64,000 nucleotides of DNA, from the NCBI RefSeq assembly GCF_001280425.1, contig NZ_LIUF01000004.1, positions 1-64,000 of the forward strand, in the 5' to 3' direction. This stretch comes from Haloarcula rubripromontorii (lineage in GTDB: Archaea > Halobacteriota > Halobacteria > Halobacteriales > Haloarculaceae). Numbering within the stretch: position 1 is the first letter of the stretch; each line of letters starts with the position of its first letter. The notes under the pieces were generated by a model. That model saw only the letters and a program-made list of their open reading frames with translations, was not told the origin of the DNA and made no database searches. Below are positions 1 through 8,136 of this stretch, in pieces. The translations under genes were made by a program, and so were the position numbers.

Positions 1-686
1 CGAGTGACCGGCCAGCGAAACGGCTCCGGGTCAGCCCAGTCTCCGCCGTAGGGCCGTTCGTCGTAGCTTCCCTCGAAGGTCGTTTCGACCCACTCGACGA
101 CATCCCGGGTCACGTCGTCGGGTTCGAACTGCGGGGGGGCCGTCGGGGTCCACTCGTCGGGCGGCGTCTCACGGTTCTGGTCGTCGTAGTTCCACTCGCC
201 GCCGACGGGGTCACCGTTCGCCATCAGGTAGCCCGTCTCACGGCGCATGAACCGATAGAAGTCCTCGTGACGGTAGCGACCGTCACTGCACCAGCCGTCG
301 AACTGCGACGGTGAGCAGAGGAAGCGTTCGTCGGCGACAAACTCGACGGTTCCGCCGGCATCGGCCACCAGCGATTCGAGACGCGACTGTGCAGCCCCAG
401 TCTGTGGTCGGTGGGTGACGAGCGTGTCGTCAGGGGTGGCTTCGAAATGTGCTGCCAGTCCGTCCTCGAAGGTCTCTGCTTGCTGGTAGCGGACCGGTCG
501 GCCGTCGGCCCGCAGTTCGTCGCGGAAGTGCCGCATCGCGCTGAACAGCAGAATCAGCTTGTGTGGGTGGTACGGTAGCTTGCGAGCGAACGCCTCCGAT
601 TCTATCAGAAGCACTGGTTCGTCAGGCCGTCGAGCGACGGGACCGGACCGCCGGACGAGGTGGTCACCGCGAAGCCAGACAGTCAT
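1..686 (-). CDS. Photolyase/cryptochrome-related protein (DPRP / FeS-BCP type), N-terminal part
   Basis: Only the first 228 residues are inside the window; the gene runs off the left edge. The reading frame starts at an ATG (684-686) with the sequence MTVWLRGDHLV and is open to base 1. It matches the deoxyribodipyrimidine photolyase-related family: an N-terminal strand with LRGD, the segment HPHKLILLFSAMRHF near residue 41, and later YRFMRRETGYLM and GGEWNYDDQNR near residues 147-171, which in this family read GG-W-N-D-NR. Family knowledge: full proteins are about 500 residues, bind FAD and an Fe-S cluster in the C-terminal half (not visible here) and repair UV photoproducts or act as blue-light receptors. 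The short upstream region is shared with the divergent halocyanin gene. Confidence 0.85.
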   Translation of the reverse strand, partial: MTVWLRGDHLVRRSGPVARRPDEPVLLIESEAFARKLPYHPHKLILLFSAMRHFRDELRADGRPVRYQQAETFEDGLAAHFEATPDDTLVTHRPQTGAAQSRLESLVADAGGTVEFVADERFLCSPSQFDGWCSDGRYRHEDFYRFMRRETGYLMANGDPVGGEWNYDDQNRETPPDEWTPTAPPQFEPDDVTRDVVEWVETTFEGSYDERPYGGDWADPEPFRWPVT

Positions 687-856
687 CGACAAACAGACAC
701 TCCCATTGGTTCCAATACGGGCCTGTAGCAGCATCAATCCCCGTCCGAACTGTGTTGGTATTCCGGGACAGCGGAGCGGTCAAAACCTCAATTATTGTTT
801 CTTGATAAGCGACAGAAACGACTCGCTTATACGTACACAGTCATAACTTTAAATGC

Positions 857-1426
857 ATGACAGACGACCTCGACAGACGGACGTTCATCCGCACGACGGC
901 AGCCGTATCAGGCGCTGGACTCCTCGCTGGCTGTGGCGGGTCCGGCGGCGATGGCAGCAGTGGCGGTGATGGTGGCAGCGGCGAGACTGAGGCCGCCGAA
1001 ACCGAGGAGACCACTGAAGCCGAGGCAATGGACACCGAGAGCAGCGGTGGGATGGAGACCGCCGAAGCGCCGGACGAGGTCGCGGACTACGTCGGTGACT
1101 CATCGAACTTCGATGGCTCCATGGTCGTGATGACCGACCAGGACGAGGTCACAGTCGCCGTCGGGGCTGAGGGCAACGGCGGCGCATTCGCCTTCGACCC
1201 GCCAGCGGTCAACGTCTCGACCGGAACGACGGTCGTCTGGGAGTGGACCGGTGAAGGTGCGGGCCACAACGTCAAATCCGAGGGCGACGGCCCGCTCGAC
1301 TCGGGCTCGGCTGTCGCAGAGGAAGGGACCACCTACGAGTACACGTTCGAAGAAACCGGTACCTACCTCTACAACTGCGTCCCGCACAAGGCGCTCGGGA
1401 TGGTCGGCGCAGTCGTCGTCGAATAA
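857..1426 (+). CDS. Halocyanin domain protein (blue copper, Tat lipoprotein)
   Basis: A 189-residue exported electron carrier. The N-terminus has a twin-arginine signal (DRRTF, residues 6-10) and a lipobox LLAGC with Cys26 as the lipid-anchored residue. A Gly/Ser/Glu-rich linker (27-75) leads to one plastocyanin-like halocyanin domain (75-189). All four type-1 copper ligands are visible: His137 (GHNV), Cys174, His177 and Met182 (YNCVPHKALGM). Family role: mobile or membrane-tethered electron transfer at the outer face of the membrane. A TATA-like element near 823-829 fits a nearly leaderless transcript. A T-run directly follows the stop. A longer homologue with two domains lies at 2354. Confidence 0.93.
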   Translation: MTDDLDRRTFIRTTAAVSGAGLLAGCGGSGGDGSSGGDGGSGETEAAETEETTEAEAMDTESSGGMETAEAPDEVADYVGDSSNFDGSMVVMTDQDEVTVAVGAEGNGGAFAFDPPAVNVSTGTTVVWEWTGEGAGHNVKSEGDGPLDSGSAVAEEGTTYEYTFEETGTYLYNCVPHKALGMVGAVVVE

Positions 1427-1443
1427 CGGATCGCTCTCTGGCA

Positions 1444-1452
1444 GATTTTTTA
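1444..1452 (+). terminator. T-run terminator after halocyanin gene
   Basis: Six consecutive T on the + strand (1446-1451), about 20 bases after the halocyanin stop codon. Oligo-T is the usual intrinsic termination signal in haloarchaea. It touches the stop codon of the convergent gene at 1450. Confidence 0.55.
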
Positions 1453-1752
1453 TCGTGTTACCAGCGCGGAGCGGCTGGTGACGTACAGCGAGTACGCGAT
1501 GATCGCGAAGCCGACCGCGGTGAGCGCGTTCTCGACTATCAGCGCGACATCGGTCGGTAAGCCGAACAACTGGTCTGCGACGCCGGCGAGCAACGAGCCG
1601 ACAGTAATCGTCGCGAATCCGACGGCGAGATACGTGAGGCCAGTGGCCCTCGTTTTCACTGCTGCGCGAACAGCGAAGTAGGTGATGAGCCCACCGAGTA
1701 ACACTGTCACAGTCTTGAATCCGATGACGATGAGTGGGATATCTGCGTTCAT
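1450..1752 (-). CDS. Small membrane protein, DUF7521-like
   Basis: A 100-residue, almost entirely hydrophobic protein with three probable membrane helices (about residues 5-28, 38-60 and 68-92) and a short polar tail. The start codon overlaps the stop of the HTH gene upstream (1749-1752, ATGA), so the two are translationally coupled. HTH plus small three-helix membrane protein is a recurrent haloarchaeal pair in my knowledge of these genomes; the family name DUF7521 is given from memory and not verified. No enzymatic motif is seen. It may sense a membrane signal for the partner regulator (inference). Confidence 0.75.
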   Translation of the reverse strand: MNADIPLIVIGFKTVTVLLGGLITYFAVRAAVKTRATGLTYLAVGFATITVGSLLAGVADQLFGLPTDVALIVENALTAVGFAIIAYSLYVTSRSALVTR

Positions 1753-2111
1753 AGTTCCTCGCTAACACGAGACCACAGGAGGGCGAGCCGATCACTCGGC
1801 CGCTCCTCGGCCGGCAGAACGTCGACCTCGAACGCGCCGTCGGCGTCGATGCCGACAAACACCCCGTCACAGTCCCGGACGTACGCCGTCGCGTGATGGC
1901 CGTCGGCACGCACCTCTGTTTCCTCGGCGACCAGCTCGGCCTCGCTCAACTGTTCGAGCTTCCGATAGGTGCTTGTCTGGGGAAGATCACAGACCGAGGC
2001 GACGTCCTTCGCTGGCAACGGCTCGTCGAGTACCCTGAGTATGTCGCGACAGTCAGGGTCGGCGAGGGCGTCGAACAGCGCCTGTGTCTCGCTCGCGTCG
2101 TTGTGTGCCAC
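1749..2111 (-). CDS. ArsR-like winged-helix transcriptional regulator
   Basis: A 120-residue protein with an N-terminal winged-helix DNA-binding domain: LFDALADPDCRDILRVL, then a recognition helix in LPQTSTYRKLEQL (about residues 43-56) and a wing. The C-terminal part (about 68-105) is a small acidic beta-rich region. No obvious metal-binding cysteine set, so metal sensing of the ArsR kind is not supported. It is the first gene of a coupled pair with the membrane protein at 1450. An AT-rich TATA-like stretch on the minus strand at 2248-2268 could be a distant promoter. Targets unknown; the two halocyanin genes on either side are plausible neighbours to be regulated (inference). Confidence 0.8.
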   Translation of the reverse strand: MAHNDASETQALFDALADPDCRDILRVLDEPLPAKDVASVCDLPQTSTYRKLEQLSEAELVAEETEVRADGHHATAYVRDCDGVFVGIDADGAFEVDVLPAEERPSDRLALLWSRVSEEL

Positions 2112-2353
2112 GGAGGGACCCTCTCAGAGGACGGGTGGAGGCGGTTCTGCGGCGGTTCGATTTCGATATGACGGGGCAGCGACGTGAATCCTGTGGGATA
2201 CTTCGACGCCGGTGTCCTGCAGTACCCCGGTAGCAGTTGTCTGCCAGTGTCGAAAATATAAAACACCCTCAGATAAAGGGTGACCGTTTGTTTCCAGAAT
2301 CTGGAAAGGGCACACTCCCTTTTCTATCATCGGATGACAACAGCTAGCTTGCT

Positions 2354-3235
2354 ATGCAACGGCCCTCCACTCGCAGACAGTTTCTCGCAGGCACAGGGTT
2401 GACAGCGCTCGCCGTTACCGCCGGGTGCGTGTCATCGGGAAGTAGTTCGAAACCAGCAGCCGAAACCGGAACCGAGACCACTACCGAAACCGAAACTGCG
2501 ACGCCTGAACAGACACCCGAGTCTCTTGATGACTGGCTTGATGATGCCAACGGCTACGACGGCGAACCCCACAGGTACGGCCCCGAGTCCCGGCCGACAA
2601 TCATGGTTGGGCAGGAGACGGATGACGGACTGGCATTCAGCCCACCGGCGATAGAGGTTCCGCCAGGGACCATAGTCCAATGGGACTGGACCGGGCACGG
2701 CGGTCAGCAGAACGTCGTCGCCGTAGACGGTACCTTTGACAGTGGCCGGACAAACGCCCAGCCCGGGACGGGGTATCACTACTTCTTCGAGGAGACCGGC
2801 GAGTACCGCTACGTCTCCGAACCGCATCGCGATGATGGCATGAAGGGTGCAATTATTGTGAAAGAGCCGCCGTCTTCAGGCAACACAAAAGTCGACGAGT
2901 GGCTCGTAGAGTCCAGTAACTTCGACGGCACCATTGTCGACCGGACCGGCACTGACACAGCAACTGTCACAACCGGCGCGAAAGGCAACGGTGGGGAGTT
3001 CGCGTTCGACCCCCCAGCGCTGAAGGTGTCGACTGAGACGACCGTCCGCTGGGAGTGGACCGGCGAGGGGGGGCCTCACAACATCGTCTCGAAAGGCGAT
3101 GGCCCGCTCGATTCGGAACTCGTCGCCGAAAGCGGAAGCGATTACCAGCACACCTTCGAGGAGCCCGGGACCTACCTGTACTCGTGTAAACCGCACAAGG
3201 GCCTGGGGATGAGAGGCGCAATCGTCGTCGAATAA
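2354..3235 (+). CDS. Two-domain halocyanin, first domain lacking copper ligands
   Basis: A 293-residue Tat lipoprotein: RR at 7-8, lipobox AGC with Cys25, then a Thr/Glu linker and two halocyanin domains (about 58-172 and 177-293). The second domain keeps all type-1 copper ligands: His242, Cys278, His281, Met286. In the first domain the aligned positions are Gln119 in place of the first His and Ser155 in place of the Cys, while His158 and Met163 remain, so this domain should not form a normal blue copper site. Gene fusions with two or three halocyanin domains are known in haloarchaea. The degenerate copy may be structural or a docking domain (inference). Confidence 0.92.
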   Translation: MQRPSTRRQFLAGTGLTALAVTAGCVSSGSSSKPAAETGTETTTETETATPEQTPESLDDWLDDANGYDGEPHRYGPESRPTIMVGQETDDGLAFSPPAIEVPPGTIVQWDWTGHGGQQNVVAVDGTFDSGRTNAQPGTGYHYFFEETGEYRYVSEPHRDDGMKGAIIVKEPPSSGNTKVDEWLVESSNFDGTIVDRTGTDTATVTTGAKGNGGEFAFDPPALKVSTETTVRWEWTGEGGPHNIVSKGDGPLDSELVAESGSDYQHTFEEPGTYLYSCKPHKGLGMRGAIVVE

Positions 3236-3276
3236 CACTCGTCGTTGGACCGCGTCGGAACTGACGTGCTGGCCGC

Positions 3277-4050
3277 CTACGGAATCTTGACGCTGTGTTT
3301 GAGCGTCCCGATACCTTCGATTTCGACTTCGACCTCGTCACCGTCTTCCATCGGTCCGACGCCCTCGGGTGTCCCCGTGGCGATGACATCACCGGGTTCC
3401 AGCGTCATGTATGACGTTATTTCGGCGATCAGTTCGGGGACGGAGAAGATGAGATGCTCGCGCGAGGAGGACTGCTTCGTCTCGCCGTTGAGTCGGAGTT
3501 CGATGCTGGCGTCTTCGGGGACGTGTTCCGGTGTGGCGACGAGCGGGCCGATGGGACAGGCGTTGTCGAAGGCCTTCCCGCGGACCCAGTTCTGTTCCTG
3601 CCGCTGGTCGTCGCGGTTGGAGATGTCGTTGACGCAGGTGTACCCCGCGACGACGTCCATCGCGCCCGATTCGCTGACGTTCCGGCACTGCTCGCCGATG
3701 ACGACGCCGAGTTCCGCCTCGTAGTCGATGCGCTCTTTCCCTGAGGGCATCGTGAGGTGCTTGCCGTGGGACGCAACAGCGTTCGGAGCCTTGAGAAACA
3801 GCATCGGCCGGTCCGGGAGGTCCGAGTCCATCTCCTCGGCGTGGTCGGCGTAGTTGCGCCCGATACAGACGACTTTCGTCGGCTCGCAGGGCGGGAGGAT
3901 ATCCACCTCGTCGGGGTCGTAGGACTCGTCGCCGAAGGCGATGCGGCCGTACGGGCCGGCGGCGGCGGTGACGACGGGCTCGCCGTCCTCGACGGTCCAG
4001 CGACCCCCCCGGACGTTCCCCGCGGTATCACGGAATCGAACGCGCTTCAT
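3277..4050 (-). CDS. Fumarylacetoacetate hydrolase (FAH) family protein
   Basis: A 257-residue protein of the FAH / 2-oxohepta-3-ene-dioate isomerase superfamily, which cleaves C-C bonds or isomerises oxo acids using a divalent metal. Signatures: CIGRNYADHAEEM (62-74), metal-ligand region DYEAELGVVIGE (Glu111, Glu113), NDISNRDDQ with Asp142, and the C-terminal GDVIATGTPEGVG loop. Length and order match the monodomain YcgM/HpcE-type members. The substrate cannot be read from sequence; acylpyruvate or oxaloacetate decarboxylation are possible. A TATA-like element on the minus strand at 4072-4081 gives a leaderless start at 4050. It stands alone and is divergent from tyrA. Confidence 0.88.
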   Translation of the reverse strand: MKRVRFRDTAGNVRGGRWTVEDGEPVVTAAAGPYGRIAFGDESYDPDEVDILPPCEPTKVVCIGRNYADHAEEMDSDLPDRPMLFLKAPNAVASHGKHLTMPSGKERIDYEAELGVVIGEQCRNVSESGAMDVVAGYTCVNDISNRDDQRQEQNWVRGKAFDNACPIGPLVATPEHVPEDASIELRLNGETKQSSSREHLIFSVPELIAEITSYMTLEPGDVIATGTPEGVGPMEDGDEVEVEIEGIGTLKHSVKIP

Positions 4051-4213
4051 GTCACCGTTCTCTCAGGGCCGACAGATAAGCGTTTAGGAGGGGGAAACCG
4101 GACCACAGCGGGCTGTTCGACGCCTGTCTACCTATCCATCGTCACCTGCGGTGTCGCGGCGAGCAGAAGCGTGACCGAACGGCTTTTGAGACGGGACGGG
4201 CTACGCTGGGCCG

Positions 4214-4948
4214 ATGAACGTCCTCGTCGTTGGTGCCGGCGCGATGGGGCGGTGGTTCGCACGCACGGTCCGAACCCACGCCGACGCGACCGTCGCCTTC
4301 ACCGACCTCGACCAGTCGGCCGCTGAAGCCGCGGCAACCGCGGTCGGCGGGCGCGCTGTCGCCAGCGACGCCAGGGAGACTTTCGACGTGGTCTGTGTCG
4401 CGGTGCCGATGCCCGTCGCCGGGACGGCCATCGACGAATTCGCGCCGTGCGCCACGGATGCACTCGTCGACGTGACAGGGAGCATGGCCGGTCCCGTCGC
4501 GGCGATGCAAGACGCGATGCCCGATGGCCAGCGACTCAGCCTGCACCCGCTGTTCGCCCCCGAGAACGCACCCGGAAACGTTGCCGTCGTCGCCGACGCA
4601 CCGGGACCCGAGACCGGGGCTGTCGTCGACGCCCTCGCCGCGGCCGGGAACAACTGCTTCGAGACGACGGCGGCGGAACACGACGAGGCCATGGAGACGG
4701 TCCAGGCCAGCGCTCACGCGGCCGTGCTCGCGTTCGCGATGGTCGCCGACGACGTACCAGACCGGTTCCAGACGCCGATTTCGGCCGGCCTGTTCGACCT
4801 CGTCGAGCAGGTCACCGGCGGCGACCCGCGGGTGTACGCCGATATTCAGCGAACATTCGACGGCGCAGACGCGGTCGCCGACGCAGCTAAGGAACTCGCC
4901 GATGCCGACGCAGATACTTTCGAACGGCTCTACGAGCAACTCTCATGA
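4214..4948 (+). CDS. tyrA: Prephenate dehydrogenase
   Basis: A 244-residue NAD(P)-dependent dehydrogenase of tyrosine synthesis (prephenate to 4-hydroxyphenylpyruvate). The Rossmann glycines are VVGAGAMG at residues 5-12, followed by an acidic residue ending the second strand (TDLD). The catalytic-type histidine lies in SLHPLFAPE (His111), a TyrA hallmark. There is no chorismate mutase or ACT domain, so it is the short archaeal form. Its stop overlaps the next start by four bases (ATGA), so it is coupled to the Rsm22-like gene. Arogenate specificity cannot be excluded. Confidence 0.85.
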   Translation: MNVLVVGAGAMGRWFARTVRTHADATVAFTDLDQSAAEAAATAVGGRAVASDARETFDVVCVAVPMPVAGTAIDEFAPCATDALVDVTGSMAGPVAAMQDAMPDGQRLSLHPLFAPENAPGNVAVVADAPGPETGAVVDALAAAGNNCFETTAAEHDEAMETVQASAHAAVLAFAMVADDVPDRFQTPISAGLFDLVEQVTGGDPRVYADIQRTFDGADAVADAAKELADADADTFERLYEQLS

Positions 4949-6360
4949 ATCAGGACACACGCCAGCAGATACGCGACAACGCCCAGTACCTCCGCAACGT
5001 TCGACCGCTGGATCCCGAGGAGCTACACGAGTACGTCGAGGGCCAGCCCCACCCCGCCGTCGTGAGACGGGTACTCCGCGAGGAGGCGTTCGATCTGGGC
5101 ATCATCGAACAGGACGACGGGACCTTCGTTCCGGCACCGGAGGGCCGGCTTTCGGTAACTTTCGACGGCGTCGACCGGTTCCCCGACCGCTACGAACAGG
5201 AGGTCATGGACTTGCTGACGGAGTGGGGCGGGCTGGAGTGGTACGACGGCGAGAGCGGCGACGAACTCCGCGAGCGCATCCGCGACATCAAGGAGCGGTA
5301 CCTCCAGGGTCAGGCCGTCGAGTACGACGAACTGACGGCGCTTGGCTACGCGGTCTACCACCTCCCCGACTACTACGCCGTGGCGAAGTACGTCCTTGCG
5401 GACCTCGCCGCGGACGGTCTGCTCCCGACACAGCTTCGGGTCTTGGACGTGGGGGCCGGCGTCGGCGGCCCGGCGCTCGCCCTGCGTGACCTGCTCCCCG
5501 ACGACGCTCTGCTTGACTACCACGCGGTCGAACCGAGCGCCGCCGCGGATGTCCTCGAACACCTTCTACAGGATAGCGGCCAGAACGTCCGCTGGGAGAT
5601 TCACCGGACACTCGCCGAGGAGTTCGAGCCGACGGGAGCGGATGCAGCGGAGTACGACCTCATTGTCTTCGGCAACGTCCTCAGCGAACTCGACGACGCG
5701 GCGGCGACCCTCTATCGGTACGTCGAGGCGCTTGCCGACGACGGAACGTTGCTGGCGCTGGCTCCGGCCGACCGGAACACGGCGATACAGCTCCGGACGG
5801 TCGAACGGGAGGTGGCCGACGGCGGCCCCGCGACGGTGTACGGGCCGACGGTGCGGCTCTGGCCCCACCAGTCGCCCGACAGTGAGTCGTGGTCGTTCGA
5901 CCGGAAACCGGACATCGAGGTGCCGACGATGCAGCGGCGGCTCGATGACGCCGGCGGCGGCACAGGCGAGTTCGTCAACACGGACGTGCAGTTCGCATAC
6001 AGCGTGTTGCGGACGGACGGTCGGCGAACGCACGACGTGACGCCGGACCGGGGCATCCACGCGCCGATGGCCGACGCCGAGAACTACGTCACCGACCGGG
6101 TGAACTTCCTCGGGGTCAAACTCAGCCACGACCTCGCCGAGCGGGAGGGGGCGAACCCGCTGTACCTGCTTGGCGACGGCAGCCAGCAGGTCGACCACTT
6201 CGCCGTCCTCACCGAGGCGTCGATCCTGAACGAAGACCTCCGGAAAGCCGACTACGGCGACCTGCTGTCCTTCGAGAACGCCCTGGTGCTGTGGAACGAC
6301 GACGAGGAGGCATACAACGTCGTCGTCGACGGTGAGACGGTCGTCGACCGGGCCCGCTAG
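4945..6360 (+). CDS. Rsm22-like methyltransferase (ribosomal small subunit), cysteine-free
   Basis: A 471-residue protein. The N-terminal 130 residues are helical; the SAM domain follows with motif I LDVGAGVGGPALAL (about 168-181), an acidic strand end (HAVEPS), and NVLSELDD, which is the Rsm22 LSEL signature. Rsm22/METTL17 proteins bind the small ribosomal subunit and normally carry a Cys-Pro-His plus further cysteines that hold an Fe-S cluster. Here the aligned segment reads LWPHQSPDSESWSF and the whole protein has no cysteine. The C-terminal 120 residues are an extra domain with beta-rich features. Coupled to tyrA by an ATGA overlap. True methyl transfer is unproven for the family. Confidence 0.72.
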   Translation: MNQDTRQQIRDNAQYLRNVRPLDPEELHEYVEGQPHPAVVRRVLREEAFDLGIIEQDDGTFVPAPEGRLSVTFDGVDRFPDRYEQEVMDLLTEWGGLEWYDGESGDELRERIRDIKERYLQGQAVEYDELTALGYAVYHLPDYYAVAKYVLADLAADGLLPTQLRVLDVGAGVGGPALALRDLLPDDALLDYHAVEPSAAADVLEHLLQDSGQNVRWEIHRTLAEEFEPTGADAAEYDLIVFGNVLSELDDAAATLYRYVEALADDGTLLALAPADRNTAIQLRTVEREVADGGPATVYGPTVRLWPHQSPDSESWSFDRKPDIEVPTMQRRLDDAGGGTGEFVNTDVQFAYSVLRTDGRRTHDVTPDRGIHAPMADAENYVTDRVNFLGVKLSHDLAEREGANPLYLLGDGSQQVDHFAVLTEASILNEDLRKADYGDLLSFENALVLWNDDEEAYNVVVDGETVVDRAR

Positions 6361-6396
6361 CGGTGGGCTTTTCTCGCAGACGGCCCCACGGAACGT

Positions 6397-7203
6397 ATGG
6401 ACGAGCCGACGATTCTGCTGACAAACGACGACGGCATCGAGAGCGCCGGCCTCCGGGCGGTGTACGACGGTCTCTCGACAGTCGGCGACGTAACCGCTGT
6501 CGCCCCGGCGGAAGACCAGAGCGCGGTCGGTCGGGCTATTTCACACGAAGTGACCGTCCACGAGCACGAACTCGGCTACGCCGTCGAGGGGACGCCCTCG
6601 GACTGCGTCGTGGCGGGACTGGAAGCGCTCGTCACCGACACTGACCTCGTCGTCGCGGGCTGTAACCGCGGGGCAAACCTCGGCGCGTACGTTCTCGGCC
6701 GCTCGGGGACCGTCAGCGCCGCCGTCGAGGCCACCTTCTTCGACGTGCCGGCGATGGCCGTCTCGATGTACATCCCGGTCCGCGAGGACGCTGCGTTTGC
6801 CGATATCGAAGCCAACGGCGACAGCTACCGCGAGGCAGCGAAGGCGACGACCTACCTTGCCGACCACGCCGTCGATGCCGGCGTGTTCGAACAGTGTGAC
6901 TACCTGAACATCAACGCCCCCGTCGCGGAGTGGGGCGACGCACAGATGACGGTCACGCGACCGTCTCACCTCTACGAGATGGACGCTGTGCAGGACGGCG
7001 ACGCCGTGACGCTCCACGACCGCATCTGGGAACACATGGCCGAGGGCGACATCCCCGACCCCGAGGGGACCGACCGCCGCGCCGTCGTCGACGGCAAGGT
7101 CAGCGTCTCACCGCTGACTGCGCCACACACGACGGAACATCACGAGGCGCTCGACGCTATCGCGGAGACGTACGAGCCGGGCGACGACGAGGCGGCCGAC
7201 TGA
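6397..7203 (+). CDS. surE: 5'/3'-nucleotidase SurE
   Basis: A 268-residue SurE-type phosphatase acting on nucleoside 5'- or 3'-monophosphates with a divalent metal. The start motif LLTNDDG (Asn10-Asp11-Asp12) supplies metal ligands; PAEDQSAVGRAIS (about 36-48) and the later GCNRGANLG (about 88-96, usually SGIN-G-N) complete the active site. Length matches the family. A short AT-containing stretch near 6367 is the probable promoter. The DMT transporter starts seven bases downstream, so the two are probably co-transcribed. Confidence 0.92.
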   Translation: MDEPTILLTNDDGIESAGLRAVYDGLSTVGDVTAVAPAEDQSAVGRAISHEVTVHEHELGYAVEGTPSDCVVAGLEALVTDTDLVVAGCNRGANLGAYVLGRSGTVSAAVEATFFDVPAMAVSMYIPVREDAAFADIEANGDSYREAAKATTYLADHAVDAGVFEQCDYLNINAPVAEWGDAQMTVTRPSHLYEMDAVQDGDAVTLHDRIWEHMAEGDIPDPEGTDRRAVVDGKVSVSPLTAPHTTEHHEALDAIAETYEPGDDEAAD

Positions 7204-7210
7204 GCTGACG

Positions 7211-8134
7211 ATGCGGTTCCGTAATGCTATCCTCTTCGTCGCGCTCGCGGTCGCCTGGGGCAGCGCTTTTACCGCCATCAAAGCCGGGCTGGAGTACTTC
7301 CCGCCAATCCTGTTTGCCGCGTTCCGGTACGACCTCGCCGGGGTGTTGATGCTTGGCTACGCGGTGTACGCTACCGACCAGTGGGTTCCAAAGGGTCGGA
7401 CCGACTGGATCGTTGTGGGGATCGGCGGCACACTCATGATCGCCGCGTACCATATCTTTCTGTTCGTCGGCGAGCAGGGGACCACGAGCGCCGCCGCCGC
7501 TATCGTCGTCAGTCTCTCGCCGATTCTCACGACCGGGTTCGCGCGTGCGTTTCTCCCGGAGGAACGGCTCACGACGCTGGGCATCGTCGGTCTCCTCGTC
7601 GGATTCGTCGGCGTCGGCGTCCTCAGCAACCCCGACCCGGGGAACCTCCTCAACCCCCGAACCGTCTCGCTGGTTCTGGTGTTCCTCGCGGCCACGGCCT
7701 TCGCTCTCGGGAGCGTGCTGACACGTCGGTTCGACGACGAGCTAGAGATCGAGACGATGGAAGCGTGGTCGATGCTGCTCGGTGCGGTGCTCATGCACGG
7801 TGTCAGCATCGGGGCCTCCGAGTCGATAGCCGACGTTCAGTGGACTGCTGAAGCCGTGCTGGCCCTGCTGTATCTGGTCGTCGTCGCCAGCGCGCTGGGA
7901 TTTCTCATCTACTTCGACCTGCTGGAGCGGCTGGGACCCATCGAGATCAATCTCGTCTCCTACGCTGCGCCGGTCGTCGCCGCCGCCACCGGACTGCTGT
8001 TCCTCGGCGAGACGCCGACGGTCTACACTGGTGTCGGGTTCGTCTGTATTCTCATCGGGTTCGGGCTGTTGAAACGGGACGCACTGCGAAACGAGGTTGC
8101 ACGCTTTAACGGGACGCCGAGACGGGGGGACTGA
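7211..8134 (+). CDS. DMT-superfamily (EamA) transporter
   Basis: A 307-residue integral membrane protein with about ten hydrophobic helices made of two EamA repeats (roughly 8-140 and 150-295). The first helix has the typical AWGSAFTAIKAGLEYFPP pattern seen in drug/metabolite exporters; the second repeat contains a VYTGVGFVCILIGFGLL-like end. Substrate unknown; relatives export amino acids or nucleobase-like compounds. It follows surE with a seven-base gap and ends three bases before the convergent alanyl-tRNA editing gene. Confidence 0.9.
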   Translation: MRFRNAILFVALAVAWGSAFTAIKAGLEYFPPILFAAFRYDLAGVLMLGYAVYATDQWVPKGRTDWIVVGIGGTLMIAAYHIFLFVGEQGTTSAAAAIVVSLSPILTTGFARAFLPEERLTTLGIVGLLVGFVGVGVLSNPDPGNLLNPRTVSLVLVFLAATAFALGSVLTRRFDDELEIETMEAWSMLLGAVLMHGVSIGASESIADVQWTAEAVLALLYLVVVASALGFLIYFDLLERLGPIEINLVSYAAPVVAAATGLLFLGETPTVYTGVGFVCILIGFGLLKRDALRNEVARFNGTPRRGD

Positions 8135-8136
8135 GG

